Source: an uncultured Lachnospiraceae bacterium
GTDB taxonomy: Bacteria > Bacillota > Clostridia > Lachnospirales > Lachnospiraceae
DNA length: 19,100 nucleotides
NCBI GenBank assembly: GCA_910588285.1
Contig: CAJUQB010000089.1
Span: 1 to 19,100 of the forward strand
Reading direction: 5' to 3'
The translations under genes and the position numbers were made by a program. The notes beneath the pieces were generated by a model. The model was not told where the DNA came from. It worked only from the letters and a program-made list of their open reading frames with translations, and ran no database searches. Below are positions 12,824 through 19,100 of the stretch, piece after piece; positions within the stretch are counted from its first letter, which is position 1; each line of letters starts with the position of its first letter.

Positions 12824-15040
12824 CTATGCCCGTTTGAACCTTCCCCCATACAGGATCCGGACGGAGTTGAGGATGCACAGCATTGCCACACCGGTATCCG
12901 CAAATACGGCGGCCCACATGGAGGCAAAGCCGCAGAGCCCCAATATCATTACCGCAGCCTTGATCACCAGGGCAAAAATCACATTTTCCAGGGCAATCCG
13001 GCCGGTGGAACGGGCAATGGACAGGGACTTGGGGATGGCCTCCACAGAGGAGGTCATAAATACCACATCGGCTGCCTCAATGGCAGCGTCAGCCCCGCTT
13101 CCCATGGCAGCGCCCACATCGGCTCCTGCCAGGACCGGGGCATCGTTGATGCCGTCCCCTACAAACATGACGGCGCCATGGCGGCTGCGGATGTCAAGAA
13201 GGCGGTTCAGCTTATCCTCCGGAAGCAGCCGGGCGTGCACCTCATCAATGCCGCAGGTATTGGCCACTGCCTGGGCGTTCTCAACCCCATCCCCGGTCAG
13301 CATGGCAGTTACCAGATGCTGGCTGCCAAGGGCGCGGACTGCAGCAGGGGCCCCTGGCTTGATGGTATCGGATACAACCAGCCAGCCGGCCAGCCGGCCG
13401 TTCACAGCTACCAGTACCTCGGAACCGGCTGTCTGCTGTGGACAGCCCTCGCAGGAAACCAGGAATTGCTCCATCAGCTTCCGGTTCCCGCAGAGAACCT
13501 CCCGGTCAGCCAGCTTGGCTTGTATGCCGTGGCCTGCAATTTCCGCAAGGTCAATGGGAGTCTCCAGAGAGAGCTTTTGCTCCCTTGCAGCGGCAATAAT
13601 GCTGGCAGCAATGGGATGGGTGGAATTCTGCTCACAGCTGGCGCACAGAGCCAGAAGCTCATCCTCCGCAAGGCTGCCCAGGGGCATTACCTGCTGGAGG
13701 ACAAAATTGCCCTCTGTGATGGTGCCGGTTTTGTCCATAACAACGGCCCGGATCCGTCCCATCGCCTCAATGGCAGCGCCGCCCTTAAAAAGGATGCCCA
13801 GCCGGGAGCCGGCGCCTATGCCGGAGAAAAAGGCCAGAGGCACACTCAATACCAGAGCACAGGGACAGCTCATAACAAGGAAACTCATGGCCGTGTAGAT
13901 CCAGTAATGCCAGTTGCCGGTGATGAGGGAAGGGATCATGGCTGTACCAAGAGCCAGCGCAACCACAATGGGGGTGTAAATTCTTGCAAAACGTGTAATA
14001 AACCGGTCAATCCTGGGCTTGCTGGCAGCAGCATTTTCCACGGAATCCAGAATGCGGGTGACCATGGATTCCTCCAGCACCTTATCCACCCGAAGCTTCA
14101 GCTGGCCGGAGGTATTGACGCAGCCGGACAGCACCTGGCTGCCCACAGATACCTTCACAGGAACAGGCTCCCCGGTGAGAGCAGAGGTATCGAGACGGCT
14201 CTCACCTTCCAGGATGGTTCCGTCCAGGGGGATTCGGTCCCCGGGGCGCACCAGGATCAGGGAGCCTGCTTCCACCTCCCCGGCAGGCACTACATGACTG
14301 TGATCCCCATGGAGCAGCGTGACTGTCTCCGGGCGCATGTCTACGGCATCCATGATCTGGCTGCGGCTCTTCTCCACAGCGATATGTTCAAAGAGCTCCC
14401 CAATCCGGAAAAACAGCATAACGCCTACTGCTTCCTCAAACTGGCTGATGGCCAGTGCGCCTATGGTTGCAATGCTCATCAGGAAATTTTCATCAAAAAT
14501 CTGGCCGTGAAGCAGATTCCTGCCTGCAGTCAGGAGGATCTCACTGCCCAGAACCAGATAAGCGGCCAGAAAGGCAGCCATGCAGACCGGCTGGGGGAGC
14601 AGGGCAGCATGCTCCAGAATCAGACCGATGGCGTAGAGGGCTACGCCTATAACAATAACAGTAATGTCTTTGGTTCTGTGGCTGCCGCCCTTGTGGGGAT
14701 GCTCATGCTTGGGTGCAGAGTCCCGGCTGGCAGCCCGGGCCTCGGACTGCATGGAATGGAAATGATGCTGATGTCCGCAGCTGTCCTCATGTTGATGCTG
14801 GTGGTTGCAGCCGGATTTTTGTCCCCGCTCTGTTACAATTACCTCATGTTCAATGGAGGAGCAGATATTCTGCAGCTCAGCCAGATAGCGATCCGGATCC
14901 TCTGCGGAAATCCGCAGCTGCTTTGTGGCAAAAGTGATGGACGCATCCGAAATACCGGGAAGCTCTTTGATTCTTTTTTCCATTTTGGCAGCGCAGTTGG
15001 CGCATCCGAGATTCTCTAATATATAGAACTTTTGCTTCAT
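12824..15040 (-). CDS. P1B-type ATPase exporting Zn/Cd/Pb
   Basis: A 738-residue membrane metal pump. It has an N-terminal HMA domain with GCANC (C13, C16), a His-rich linker (about residues 78-120, many HQH/HEH motifs), membrane helices with the CPC metal site (SCPCAL, about residue 390), the phosphorylation motif DKTGT (about 435), TGD in MLTGDGVENA, the hinge GDGINDAPVLAGADVGAAMG (about 630), and FADTGVAM in the last helix, where an Asp is typical of the ZntA/CadA class. It exports divalent soft metals from the cytoplasm. ATG 15040 follows GAGGAGG; the longer frame starting at 15097 has no ribosome site. The promoter overlaps an ArsR/SmtB-type operator. A cadA/zntA name is tempting, but metal choice is unproven. 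Confidence 0.93.
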   Translation of the reverse strand: MKQKFYILENLGCANCAAKMEKRIKELPGISDASITFATKQLRISAEDPDRYLAELQNICSSIEHEVIVTERGQKSGCNHQHQHEDSCGHQHHFHSMQSEARAASRDSAPKHEHPHKGGSHRTKDITVIVIGVALYAIGLILEHAALLPQPVCMAAFLAAYLVLGSEILLTAGRNLLHGQIFDENFLMSIATIGALAISQFEEAVGVMLFFRIGELFEHIAVEKSRSQIMDAVDMRPETVTLLHGDHSHVVPAGEVEAGSLILVRPGDRIPLDGTILEGESRLDTSALTGEPVPVKVSVGSQVLSGCVNTSGQLKLRVDKVLEESMVTRILDSVENAAASKPRIDRFITRFARIYTPIVVALALGTAMIPSLITGNWHYWIYTAMSFLVMSCPCALVLSVPLAFFSGIGAGSRLGILFKGGAAIEAMGRIRAVVMDKTGTITEGNFVLQQVMPLGSLAEDELLALCASCEQNSTHPIAASIIAAAREQKLSLETPIDLAEIAGHGIQAKLADREVLCGNRKLMEQFLVSCEGCPQQTAGSEVLVAVNGRLAGWLVVSDTIKPGAPAAVRALGSQHLVTAMLTGDGVENAQAVANTCGIDEVHARLLPEDKLNRLLDIRSRHGAVMFVGDGINDAPVLAGADVGAAMGSGADAAIEAADVVFMTSSVEAIPKSLSIARSTGRIALENVIFALVIKAAVMILGLCGFASMWAAVFADTGVAMLCILNSVRILYGGRFKRA

Positions 15041-15061
15041 TTTTGAATCCTCCTCAAACAA

Positions 15062-15116
15062 ACATATGAATAGCTGTTCATGTATTAATATAAGCACATG
15101 ACAGTGGTTTTGTCAA
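15062..15116 (-). promoter_or_regulatory. Promoter and ArsR/SmtB-type operator of the metal ATPase gene
   Basis: On the minus strand there is a perfect -35 TTGACA (15111-15116), an 18-base spacer and -10 TATATT (15087-15092). Directly downstream lies TGAA-TAGCTG-TTCA (15067-15080) in the wider imperfect palindrome ATATGAA...TTCATGT. TGAA-N6-TTCA is the core recognised by metal-sensing ArsR/SmtB/CzrA repressors. No arsR-type gene is in the window. Confidence 0.7.
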
Positions 15117-15157
15117 TAGTATTACAGAAAAAAAGAAACAGGAAACAAAGATAACGG

Positions 15158-15186
15158 TTGATTTTCCGCATTTTTTCCGTTAAAAT
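15158..15186 (+). promoter_or_regulatory. Promoter of the MATE gene
   Basis: There is a -35 TTGATT (15158-15163), a 17-base spacer and a -10 TAAAAT (15181-15186). The expected start near 15193 gives a leader of about 36 bases that ends in AGGAGG before ATG 15229. Confidence 0.65.
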
Positions 15187-15228
15187 AGAAAATTGGTAGC
15201 ATATTACAGATTTTGAGAAGGAGGAAAA

Positions 15229-16590
15229 ATGGAACAGGAGAAGAAAGAAGTAGTGCAAGGAAATAAGATGGGTACTATGCCGGAATTCAAGCTGCTGATG
15301 AATATGTCCGTACCCATGATTATATCCATGTTGATTCAATCATTATACAATATTGTAGACAGTATTTTTGTGGCAAAGATTAGTGAGAATGCGCTGACAG
15401 CGGTATCGCTGGTATTTCCGGCCCAGTCTGTTATGATCGCAGTGGCGACTGGTACGGGGGTTGGTGTCAATTCCCTGGTATCCCGCCGTCTGGGGGAGAA
15501 ACAGTTTGAGGATGCCAACAAGACGGCCAATGTGTCTATGCTGCTGGCAGGCCTGTCCTATCTGGTATTTTTATTGGTGGGTGTATTTGGCTCCCGCTTC
15601 TTTTTTGCAGTGCAGACGGACAATGCGGAAATCATTTCCTATGGGACAACCTATATGATGATTGTCTGCAGCTTCAGCTTTGGCATTTTTTATGACATTA
15701 TGTTCGAGAGGCTTCTGCAGGCCACGGGGCGTTCCATCCATACCATGGTAATGCAGCTGTCCGGTACCGTCATCAATCTGGTGCTGGACCCCATCCTGAT
15801 CTTTGGATACCTGGGTGCGCCTAAGATGGGAATGGCCGGCGCGGCTGTAGCAACGGTTGCGGGGCAGATCTTCGGTATGCTGCTGGGACTGGTGTTCAAC
15901 CTGAAGGTGAATAAGGAGATCCGCTTGAGCTTTCGGCAGATGCGCTTTTACGGGAAGATTATCAAGGAGATTTATGCCATCAGTATTCCTGCAATCCTGA
16001 TGCAGTCCATTGGCTCGGTCATGGTATTTTTGATGAACAAGATTCTGCTGGGCTTCACCACTACGGCTACAGCTGTATTCGGTGTATACTTTAAGCTTCA
16101 GAGCTTTGTGTTTATGCCCACCTTTGGCTTGAATAACGGCCTGATTCCCATTGTTGCCTATAACTATGGCGCCAAAAAGAGGGAGCGTATGGTCAATACC
16201 ATGAAATACGGCATGATTTTTGCGGCGATAGTAATGGCAGTGGGCTTTGCCCTGGCTCAGATTATCCCGGGCCCCATGCTGCGCATGTTTGACGCCTCTG
16301 AACAGATGATGGGCATCGGGATTCCGGCGCTGCGGATCATAAGCTTCAGCTTTATTATGGCAGGGATCAGTATTGTGGCCAGCGGTGTGTTCCAGGCAGT
16401 TGGACGCAGCATGAACAGCCTGGTGATGTCTATTATCCGCCAGGTAGTGGTGCTGCTTCCGGTGGCCTGGCTGCTGGCGCGTACCGGCAATTTGGATGCT
16501 GTATGGCTGTCCTTCCCGATTGCGGAGGTAGTAGGCTTTGTGACGTCCCTTGTGCTGCTGCGAAGGACCATGAAGGAGTGGACGTTTTAG
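15229..16590 (+). CDS. MATE family multidrug/cation antiporter
   Basis: A 453-residue inner-membrane protein with about twelve hydrophobic helices. The N-terminus carries the MATE pattern MNMSVPMIISMLIQSLYNIV followed by DSIFVAKIS, and GTGVGVNSLVSRRLGEKQFE. The length matches the family (about 440-460). These proteins export drugs or metabolites using Na+ or H+ gradients; the substrate cannot be inferred. ATG 15229 follows GAAGGAGG. The gene is divergent from the metal ATPase gene and is followed by a strong terminator hairpin. Confidence 0.93.
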   Translation: MEQEKKEVVQGNKMGTMPEFKLLMNMSVPMIISMLIQSLYNIVDSIFVAKISENALTAVSLVFPAQSVMIAVATGTGVGVNSLVSRRLGEKQFEDANKTANVSMLLAGLSYLVFLLVGVFGSRFFFAVQTDNAEIISYGTTYMMIVCSFSFGIFYDIMFERLLQATGRSIHTMVMQLSGTVINLVLDPILIFGYLGAPKMGMAGAAVATVAGQIFGMLLGLVFNLKVNKEIRLSFRQMRFYGKIIKEIYAISIPAILMQSIGSVMVFLMNKILLGFTTTATAVFGVYFKLQSFVFMPTFGLNNGLIPIVAYNYGAKKRERMVNTMKYGMIFAAIVMAVGFALAQIIPGPMLRMFDASEQMMGIGIPALRIISFSFIMAGISIVASGVFQAVGRSMNSLVMSIIRQVVVLLPVAWLLARTGNLDAVWLSFPIAEVVGFVTSLVLLRRTMKEWTF

Positions 16591-16623
16591 GAATTCCTGT
16601 GCCTGTGATTTAGTCACAGAAAG

Positions 16624-16674
16624 AAACCCTCTTTCTGCTGTATTCTTATTTATACAACAGAAGGAGGGTTTTTT
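16624..16674 (+). terminator. Terminator hairpin containing the ferredoxin ribosome site
   Basis: A 20-bp stem with only two G-U-type mismatches (left arm 16624-16643, right arm 16652-16671, loop TCTTATTT) ends in six T residues at 16669-16674. The right arm holds AAGGAGGG (16661-16668), the only good ribosome site for the ferredoxin ATG at 16675. A smaller palindrome, CTGTGA-TTTAG-TCACAG (16603-16619), precedes it. Confidence 0.85.
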
Positions 16675-16872
16675 ATGCCAAAAAGAAAAGCGAGGGTCAG
16701 TGCGGAAGAATGTGTAGCATGCGGATGCTGCGTAAAGGTATGCCCCAAAGGGGCGATTACAGTTCCAAGAGGGATTTCTGCCAAGATCGATTCCGAACTA
16801 TGTGTGGGATGCGGGAAATGTGCAAAGGAATGCCCTGCCAGCGTGATTACATTGGAGGTGGCACAAGCATGA
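16675..16872 (+). CDS. 2[4Fe-4S] ferredoxin
   Basis: A 65-residue protein with two complete CxxCxxCxxxCP clusters, CVACGCCVKVCP and CVGCGKCAKECP, the classical clostridial bacterial ferredoxin pattern for two cubane clusters. It is a small soluble electron carrier. The basic N-terminus (MPKRKARVS) is somewhat unusual for a ferredoxin. Its stop overlaps the ATG of the next gene (ATGA), so the two are coupled, and it probably passes electrons to or from the membrane protein encoded there. Its ribosome site is buried in the preceding terminator stem. Confidence 0.93.
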   Translation: MPKRKARVSAEECVACGCCVKVCPKGAITVPRGISAKIDSELCVGCGKCAKECPASVITLEVAQA

Positions 16873-17450
16873 AGCAAGAGAAAAAATGGTATGACTATTT
16901 ATGGATATTTTCCCTTACTTATCTGATATTAGGATTTTTAAACATCCTGTTTGCCTGGATTGGCTTATTATGCTTTTTTATTCCCATCCTTCTTTCCGTT
17001 GCAAAAGGCAGCAAGGCATATTGCAACAAATACTGCGGACGGGGGCAGCTGTTTTCTATGATAGGCGGTAAGATCGGGCTTTCCCGTAAAAAGGATATCC
17101 CCAGATGGATGAAATCAAAATACTTCCGATATGGGTTTTTGATTTTCTTTTTTGCAATGTTTTTCCTTATGCTCTGGAATACCTATCTGGTATTCGCCGG
17201 AACACGTGAGTTAAGCCAGACAGTGAAGCTGCTCTGGACATTCAAGCTGCCGTGGCACTGGGCATATCACGGAACGCTGTTTTCACCGGGAGTGGCACAG
17301 TTTGCCTTCGGATTCTACAGCGTGATGCTTACCTCAACAGTCCTGGGGTTTGTTACGATGATTTTATTCAAACCCCGCTCCTGGTGCGTGTATTGCCCCA
17401 TGGGAACAATGACGCAGCTGATCTGCAAGGCGAAAAATATGGAGCGGTAG
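16869..17450 (+). CDS. NapH-like membrane iron-sulfur protein
   Basis: A 193-residue protein with about four hydrophobic segments and two short Cys clusters: CNKYCGRGQLF near residue 55 and CVYCPMGTMTQLIC near the C-terminus. CxxxCxRG and CxxCPxG are the marks of NapH/CcoG/RnfB-adjacent 4Fe-4S polyferredoxin-type membrane proteins, here in a short version without the usual C-terminal double ferredoxin domain. That domain appears to be supplied in trans by the coupled ferredoxin gene just upstream. A membrane electron-transfer role is inferred. ATG 16869 overlaps the ferredoxin TGA. Confidence 0.75.
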   Translation: MKQEKKWYDYLWIFSLTYLILGFLNILFAWIGLLCFFIPILLSVAKGSKAYCNKYCGRGQLFSMIGGKIGLSRKKDIPRWMKSKYFRYGFLIFFFAMFFLMLWNTYLVFAGTRELSQTVKLLWTFKLPWHWAYHGTLFSPGVAQFAFGFYSVMLTSTVLGFVTMILFKPRSWCVYCPMGTMTQLICKAKNMER

Positions 17451-17651
17451 AAAACACAAAAGAGGGAATGATGTAACTTTCCTGAAAAAACAGGTGCATT
17501 TCATCAGGAAATGTGATATAATTTATATGTATTAAGCTATTACAGTCCATGTTGGAGCTGCTGAAGGGTGATCCTGGCGGCTCCAAATTTTTTGGAAAAT
17601 TTGGAACCGCAGCTTGCAATAGACGTATACAAGAAGACGCTACTGGATGAT
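17451..17651. other. Gene-free region with orphan promoter and long hairpin
   Basis: TTTCCTGA (17478-17485) and TCAGGAAA (17504-17511) form an inverted repeat, followed by a perfect extended -10 TGA-TATAAT (17517-17522) reading forward without a good -35. Downstream is a long imperfect hairpin (17574-17612) with the perfect core CCAAATTTT-TTGG-AAAATTTGG (17583-17604). No gene with a ribosome site follows. A 33-codon frame from 17549 has no supporting signal. Confidence 0.5.
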
Positions 17652-18896
17652 TTACCAAATCATATGATTTTTTAAACTTACTTTGTTGCTCCCGGTTTCG
17701 ATTTTACCAATTTCATAGCAATCATGATATTTTTTGATAAGTTCTTGTACACGTTTTGCATGCTGTTTTTCTACGACAACAATCATGCCAACACCACAAT
17801 TAAAGGTAGAGAGCATTTCAGCTTCCTCAATATTTCCAACTGCCTTAATATAAGAGAATATGGGTAATGGTTTAACCTGATCCAAATGTATCTCAGCGCA
17901 TAACCCATTTGGAATAATCCTGCATAAATTTCCCTCTATACCACCACCGGTAATATGCGCCATACCGTGAATGCCACGGTCAGAAAACAGAGATTTGATG
18001 GACTTGTAGTATGGCGTATGTGGTTTCATAATTTGTTCGATAAAAGTTTCTCCATTTATCTTGTCCAGTTTTATTTGCGGCATTTTCTCCATCAACAGCC
18101 GAACTAACGTATAACCATTTGTATGAAGGCCATTTGAGGCGATTGCCAGTATAACATCGCCTTTGTGAATATTGGAGCCGTCAATAATGCTATTCCGAGA
18201 GACAATACCTGCAATACTTGAGGTGAGAATATATAATCCACTACTGACAACATCCGGTTGAATGGAAGTTTCTCCGCCAACCAAGTTACACTCGTTTTCC
18301 CGGCATGCTTCGGATATACCCTTTACAAAGGATTTTATGGTTGCTTTTTCTGCCTTCCCACACACAATCGTGTCAAGTACGGCAAGCGGTTTCGCCCCCA
18401 TGACTGCAATATCATTTACCAAATGATTTATCATGTCGTGACATATTGATTCACTGTACCCATACTCCATGGCTAATTTTTGTTTGGAACCCGGTTCTTC
18501 TGATTTTAAGACTAAGATAGGATTTTTTATATTCAAAAATTCTATATCATAGAGAGAGGCAAAAGCGCCTATGCTATTAAGAACACGTTTGTTATCTGTT
18601 TTCAGGTATTCCGCCATTTCTCTTTTGATAGAATCCGTATAGGAAATATCCACTCCAGCTTTACTATAGGAAAAGGTTTCGGCGTTCTTATCCCGCCCCG
18701 CAAGAATCTCATCAACCGTTGTGTTCAAAACATTAGCTAACGCTACTAAGACCTCCACATTCGGCAATGTGCCATTTTCCCATTTTGAGACAGCTTGGAA
18801 GGAGGTTTTCAATTTTTCAGCTACTTCCCCTTGTGTCATGCCAAGTTCTTTTCTTTTGTTTTGTATAAATTTGGATATCCTTTTATTATCAAGCAT
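17652..18896 (-). CDS. XRE helix-turn-helix fused to PurM/AIR-synthase-like domain
   Basis: A 414-residue protein. Residues 6-66 are an XRE/Cro-C1 helix-turn-helix (MTQGEVAEKLKTSFQAVSKW and NTTVDEIL). Residues 77-412 follow PurM (phosphoribosylformylglycinamidine cyclo-ligase) along their length: AGVDI at 80-84, VNDIAVMGAKPLAVLD at 160-175, GGET at 207-210, ASNGLHTNGYTLVR at 253-266, AHITGGG at 313-319 and TFNCGVGM at 364-371. The usual nucleotide-loop DGVGTK is replaced by EEPGSK (133-138), so catalysis is doubtful. It may be a regulator sensing a purine intermediate or nucleotide. ATG 18896 follows GGAGG (18904-18908), preferred over 18929. Gene content is AT-richer than the core, suggesting transfer. 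Confidence 0.85.
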   Translation of the reverse strand: MLDNKRISKFIQNKRKELGMTQGEVAEKLKTSFQAVSKWENGTLPNVEVLVALANVLNTTVDEILAGRDKNAETFSYSKAGVDISYTDSIKREMAEYLKTDNKRVLNSIGAFASLYDIEFLNIKNPILVLKSEEPGSKQKLAMEYGYSESICHDMINHLVNDIAVMGAKPLAVLDTIVCGKAEKATIKSFVKGISEACRENECNLVGGETSIQPDVVSSGLYILTSSIAGIVSRNSIIDGSNIHKGDVILAIASNGLHTNGYTLVRLLMEKMPQIKLDKINGETFIEQIMKPHTPYYKSIKSLFSDRGIHGMAHITGGGIEGNLCRIIPNGLCAEIHLDQVKPLPIFSYIKAVGNIEEAEMLSTFNCGVGMIVVVEKQHAKRVQELIKKYHDCYEIGKIETGSNKVSLKNHMIW

Positions 18897-18927
18897 TTTG
18901 CATCCTCCGATTCTATCAAGTACTTTC

Positions 18928-18957
18928 ATTATAAGATACCCATTGAGCCATTTACAA
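18928..18957 (-). promoter_or_regulatory. Promoter of the XRE-PurM fusion gene
   Basis: On the minus strand there is a perfect -10 TATAAT (18928-18933), an 18-base spacer and a -35 TTGTAA (18952-18957). The expected start near 18921 leaves a leader of about 25 bases containing GGAGG. The rest of the window to 19100 shows no supportable gene. Confidence 0.6.
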
Positions 18958-19100
18958 TAACCGAATGATGGAATTCCAAAACGCTATTCCACTGATTGTT
19001 GAATGCAGATGCTACTCAAGCAAAATACTTCACAAATTGTTTGACTGTTACTGTTCACTCCCCCCTCTAAATCATTGTGAAAAGTGCTGAAAATTATTTT

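Noticed and set aside
13178..15019. A 613-codon open frame antisense to the P-type ATPase gene
   Set aside because: It is a shadow of the GC-rich ATPase gene. The minus-strand protein has every catalytic motif of the family, and the plus frame has no recognisable domain.
15571..16617. A 348-codon minus-strand frame over the MATE gene
   Set aside because: Low-complexity His/Gln-rich composition typical of a shadow of a membrane-protein gene; the plus strand encodes a clear MATE protein.
16603..16619. CTGTGA-TTTAG-TCACAG as a CRP/FNR-family site
   Set aside because: The spacer is 5 rather than the usual 6 bases and no promoter sits at a suitable distance; it may only be a small stem before the terminator.
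17549..17650. A 33-codon frame starting at ATG 17549
   Set aside because: No ribosome site, and most of it is the long hairpin.
18960..19100. A 24-codon minus-strand frame starting with GTG after a G-rich stretch near 19060
   Set aside because: No family resemblance and no clear membrane or regulatory character; too little to call.

Overview
The window looks like a chromosomal segment of a gut-type Clostridia, most likely Lachnospiraceae. That placement is inferred from four things: strong AGGAGG-type ribosome sites, an LplB/YtcP/LplA-type sugar ABC operon under an AraC regulator, the protein sequence style, and a mosaic of GC-richer core-like genes with AT-rich acquired pieces. No rRNA, tRNA or CRISPR was seen.

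Positions 1-3220 are a scrapyard of mobile and toxin-antitoxin material. A zeta-type toxin gene with a truncated antitoxin-like partner converges on a NUDIX hydrolase gene. The whole module occurs a second time (2459-3014) as a collapsed copy with three internal deletions. Between the copies lie a possible group II intron fragment, a phage remnant (terminase GpA tail joined to a DUF6148-like protein), and a compact par/Fst-like candidate type I toxin-antitoxin unit. That unit has a 28-residue hydrophobic peptide gene, a convergent antisense RNA promoter, a shared bidirectional terminator and duplicated pairing sites. A LysR-family DNA-binding fragment runs into the end of the araC-type gene.

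Positions 3220-9501 form a carbohydrate uptake locus. A divergent AraC-family regulator faces a short orphan ORF, two ABC permeases, a lipoprotein solute-binding protein and a GH43-like glycoside hydrolase. The expected logic is extracellular binding, import (the ATPase must be encoded elsewhere) and hydrolysis.

Positions 9613-12806 hold a tightly overlapping operon: ECF-like sigma factor, unknown polytopic membrane protein, ABC ATPase and ABC-2 permease. A perfect palindrome and a dispersed 38-bp repeat precede it; the same repeat ends the zeta toxin gene 9 kb away.

Positions 12824-16590 carry a Zn/Cd/Pb-type P1B ATPase on the minus strand, with an ArsR/SmtB-type operator at its promoter, and a divergent MATE exporter. 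Positions 16624-17450 carry a 2[4Fe-4S] ferredoxin, whose ribosome site lies inside a terminator hairpin, overlapping a NapH-like membrane iron-sulfur protein gene. Positions 17652-18896 (minus) encode an XRE helix-turn-helix fused to a PurM/AIR-synthase-like domain, an unusual architecture with an altered active-site loop.
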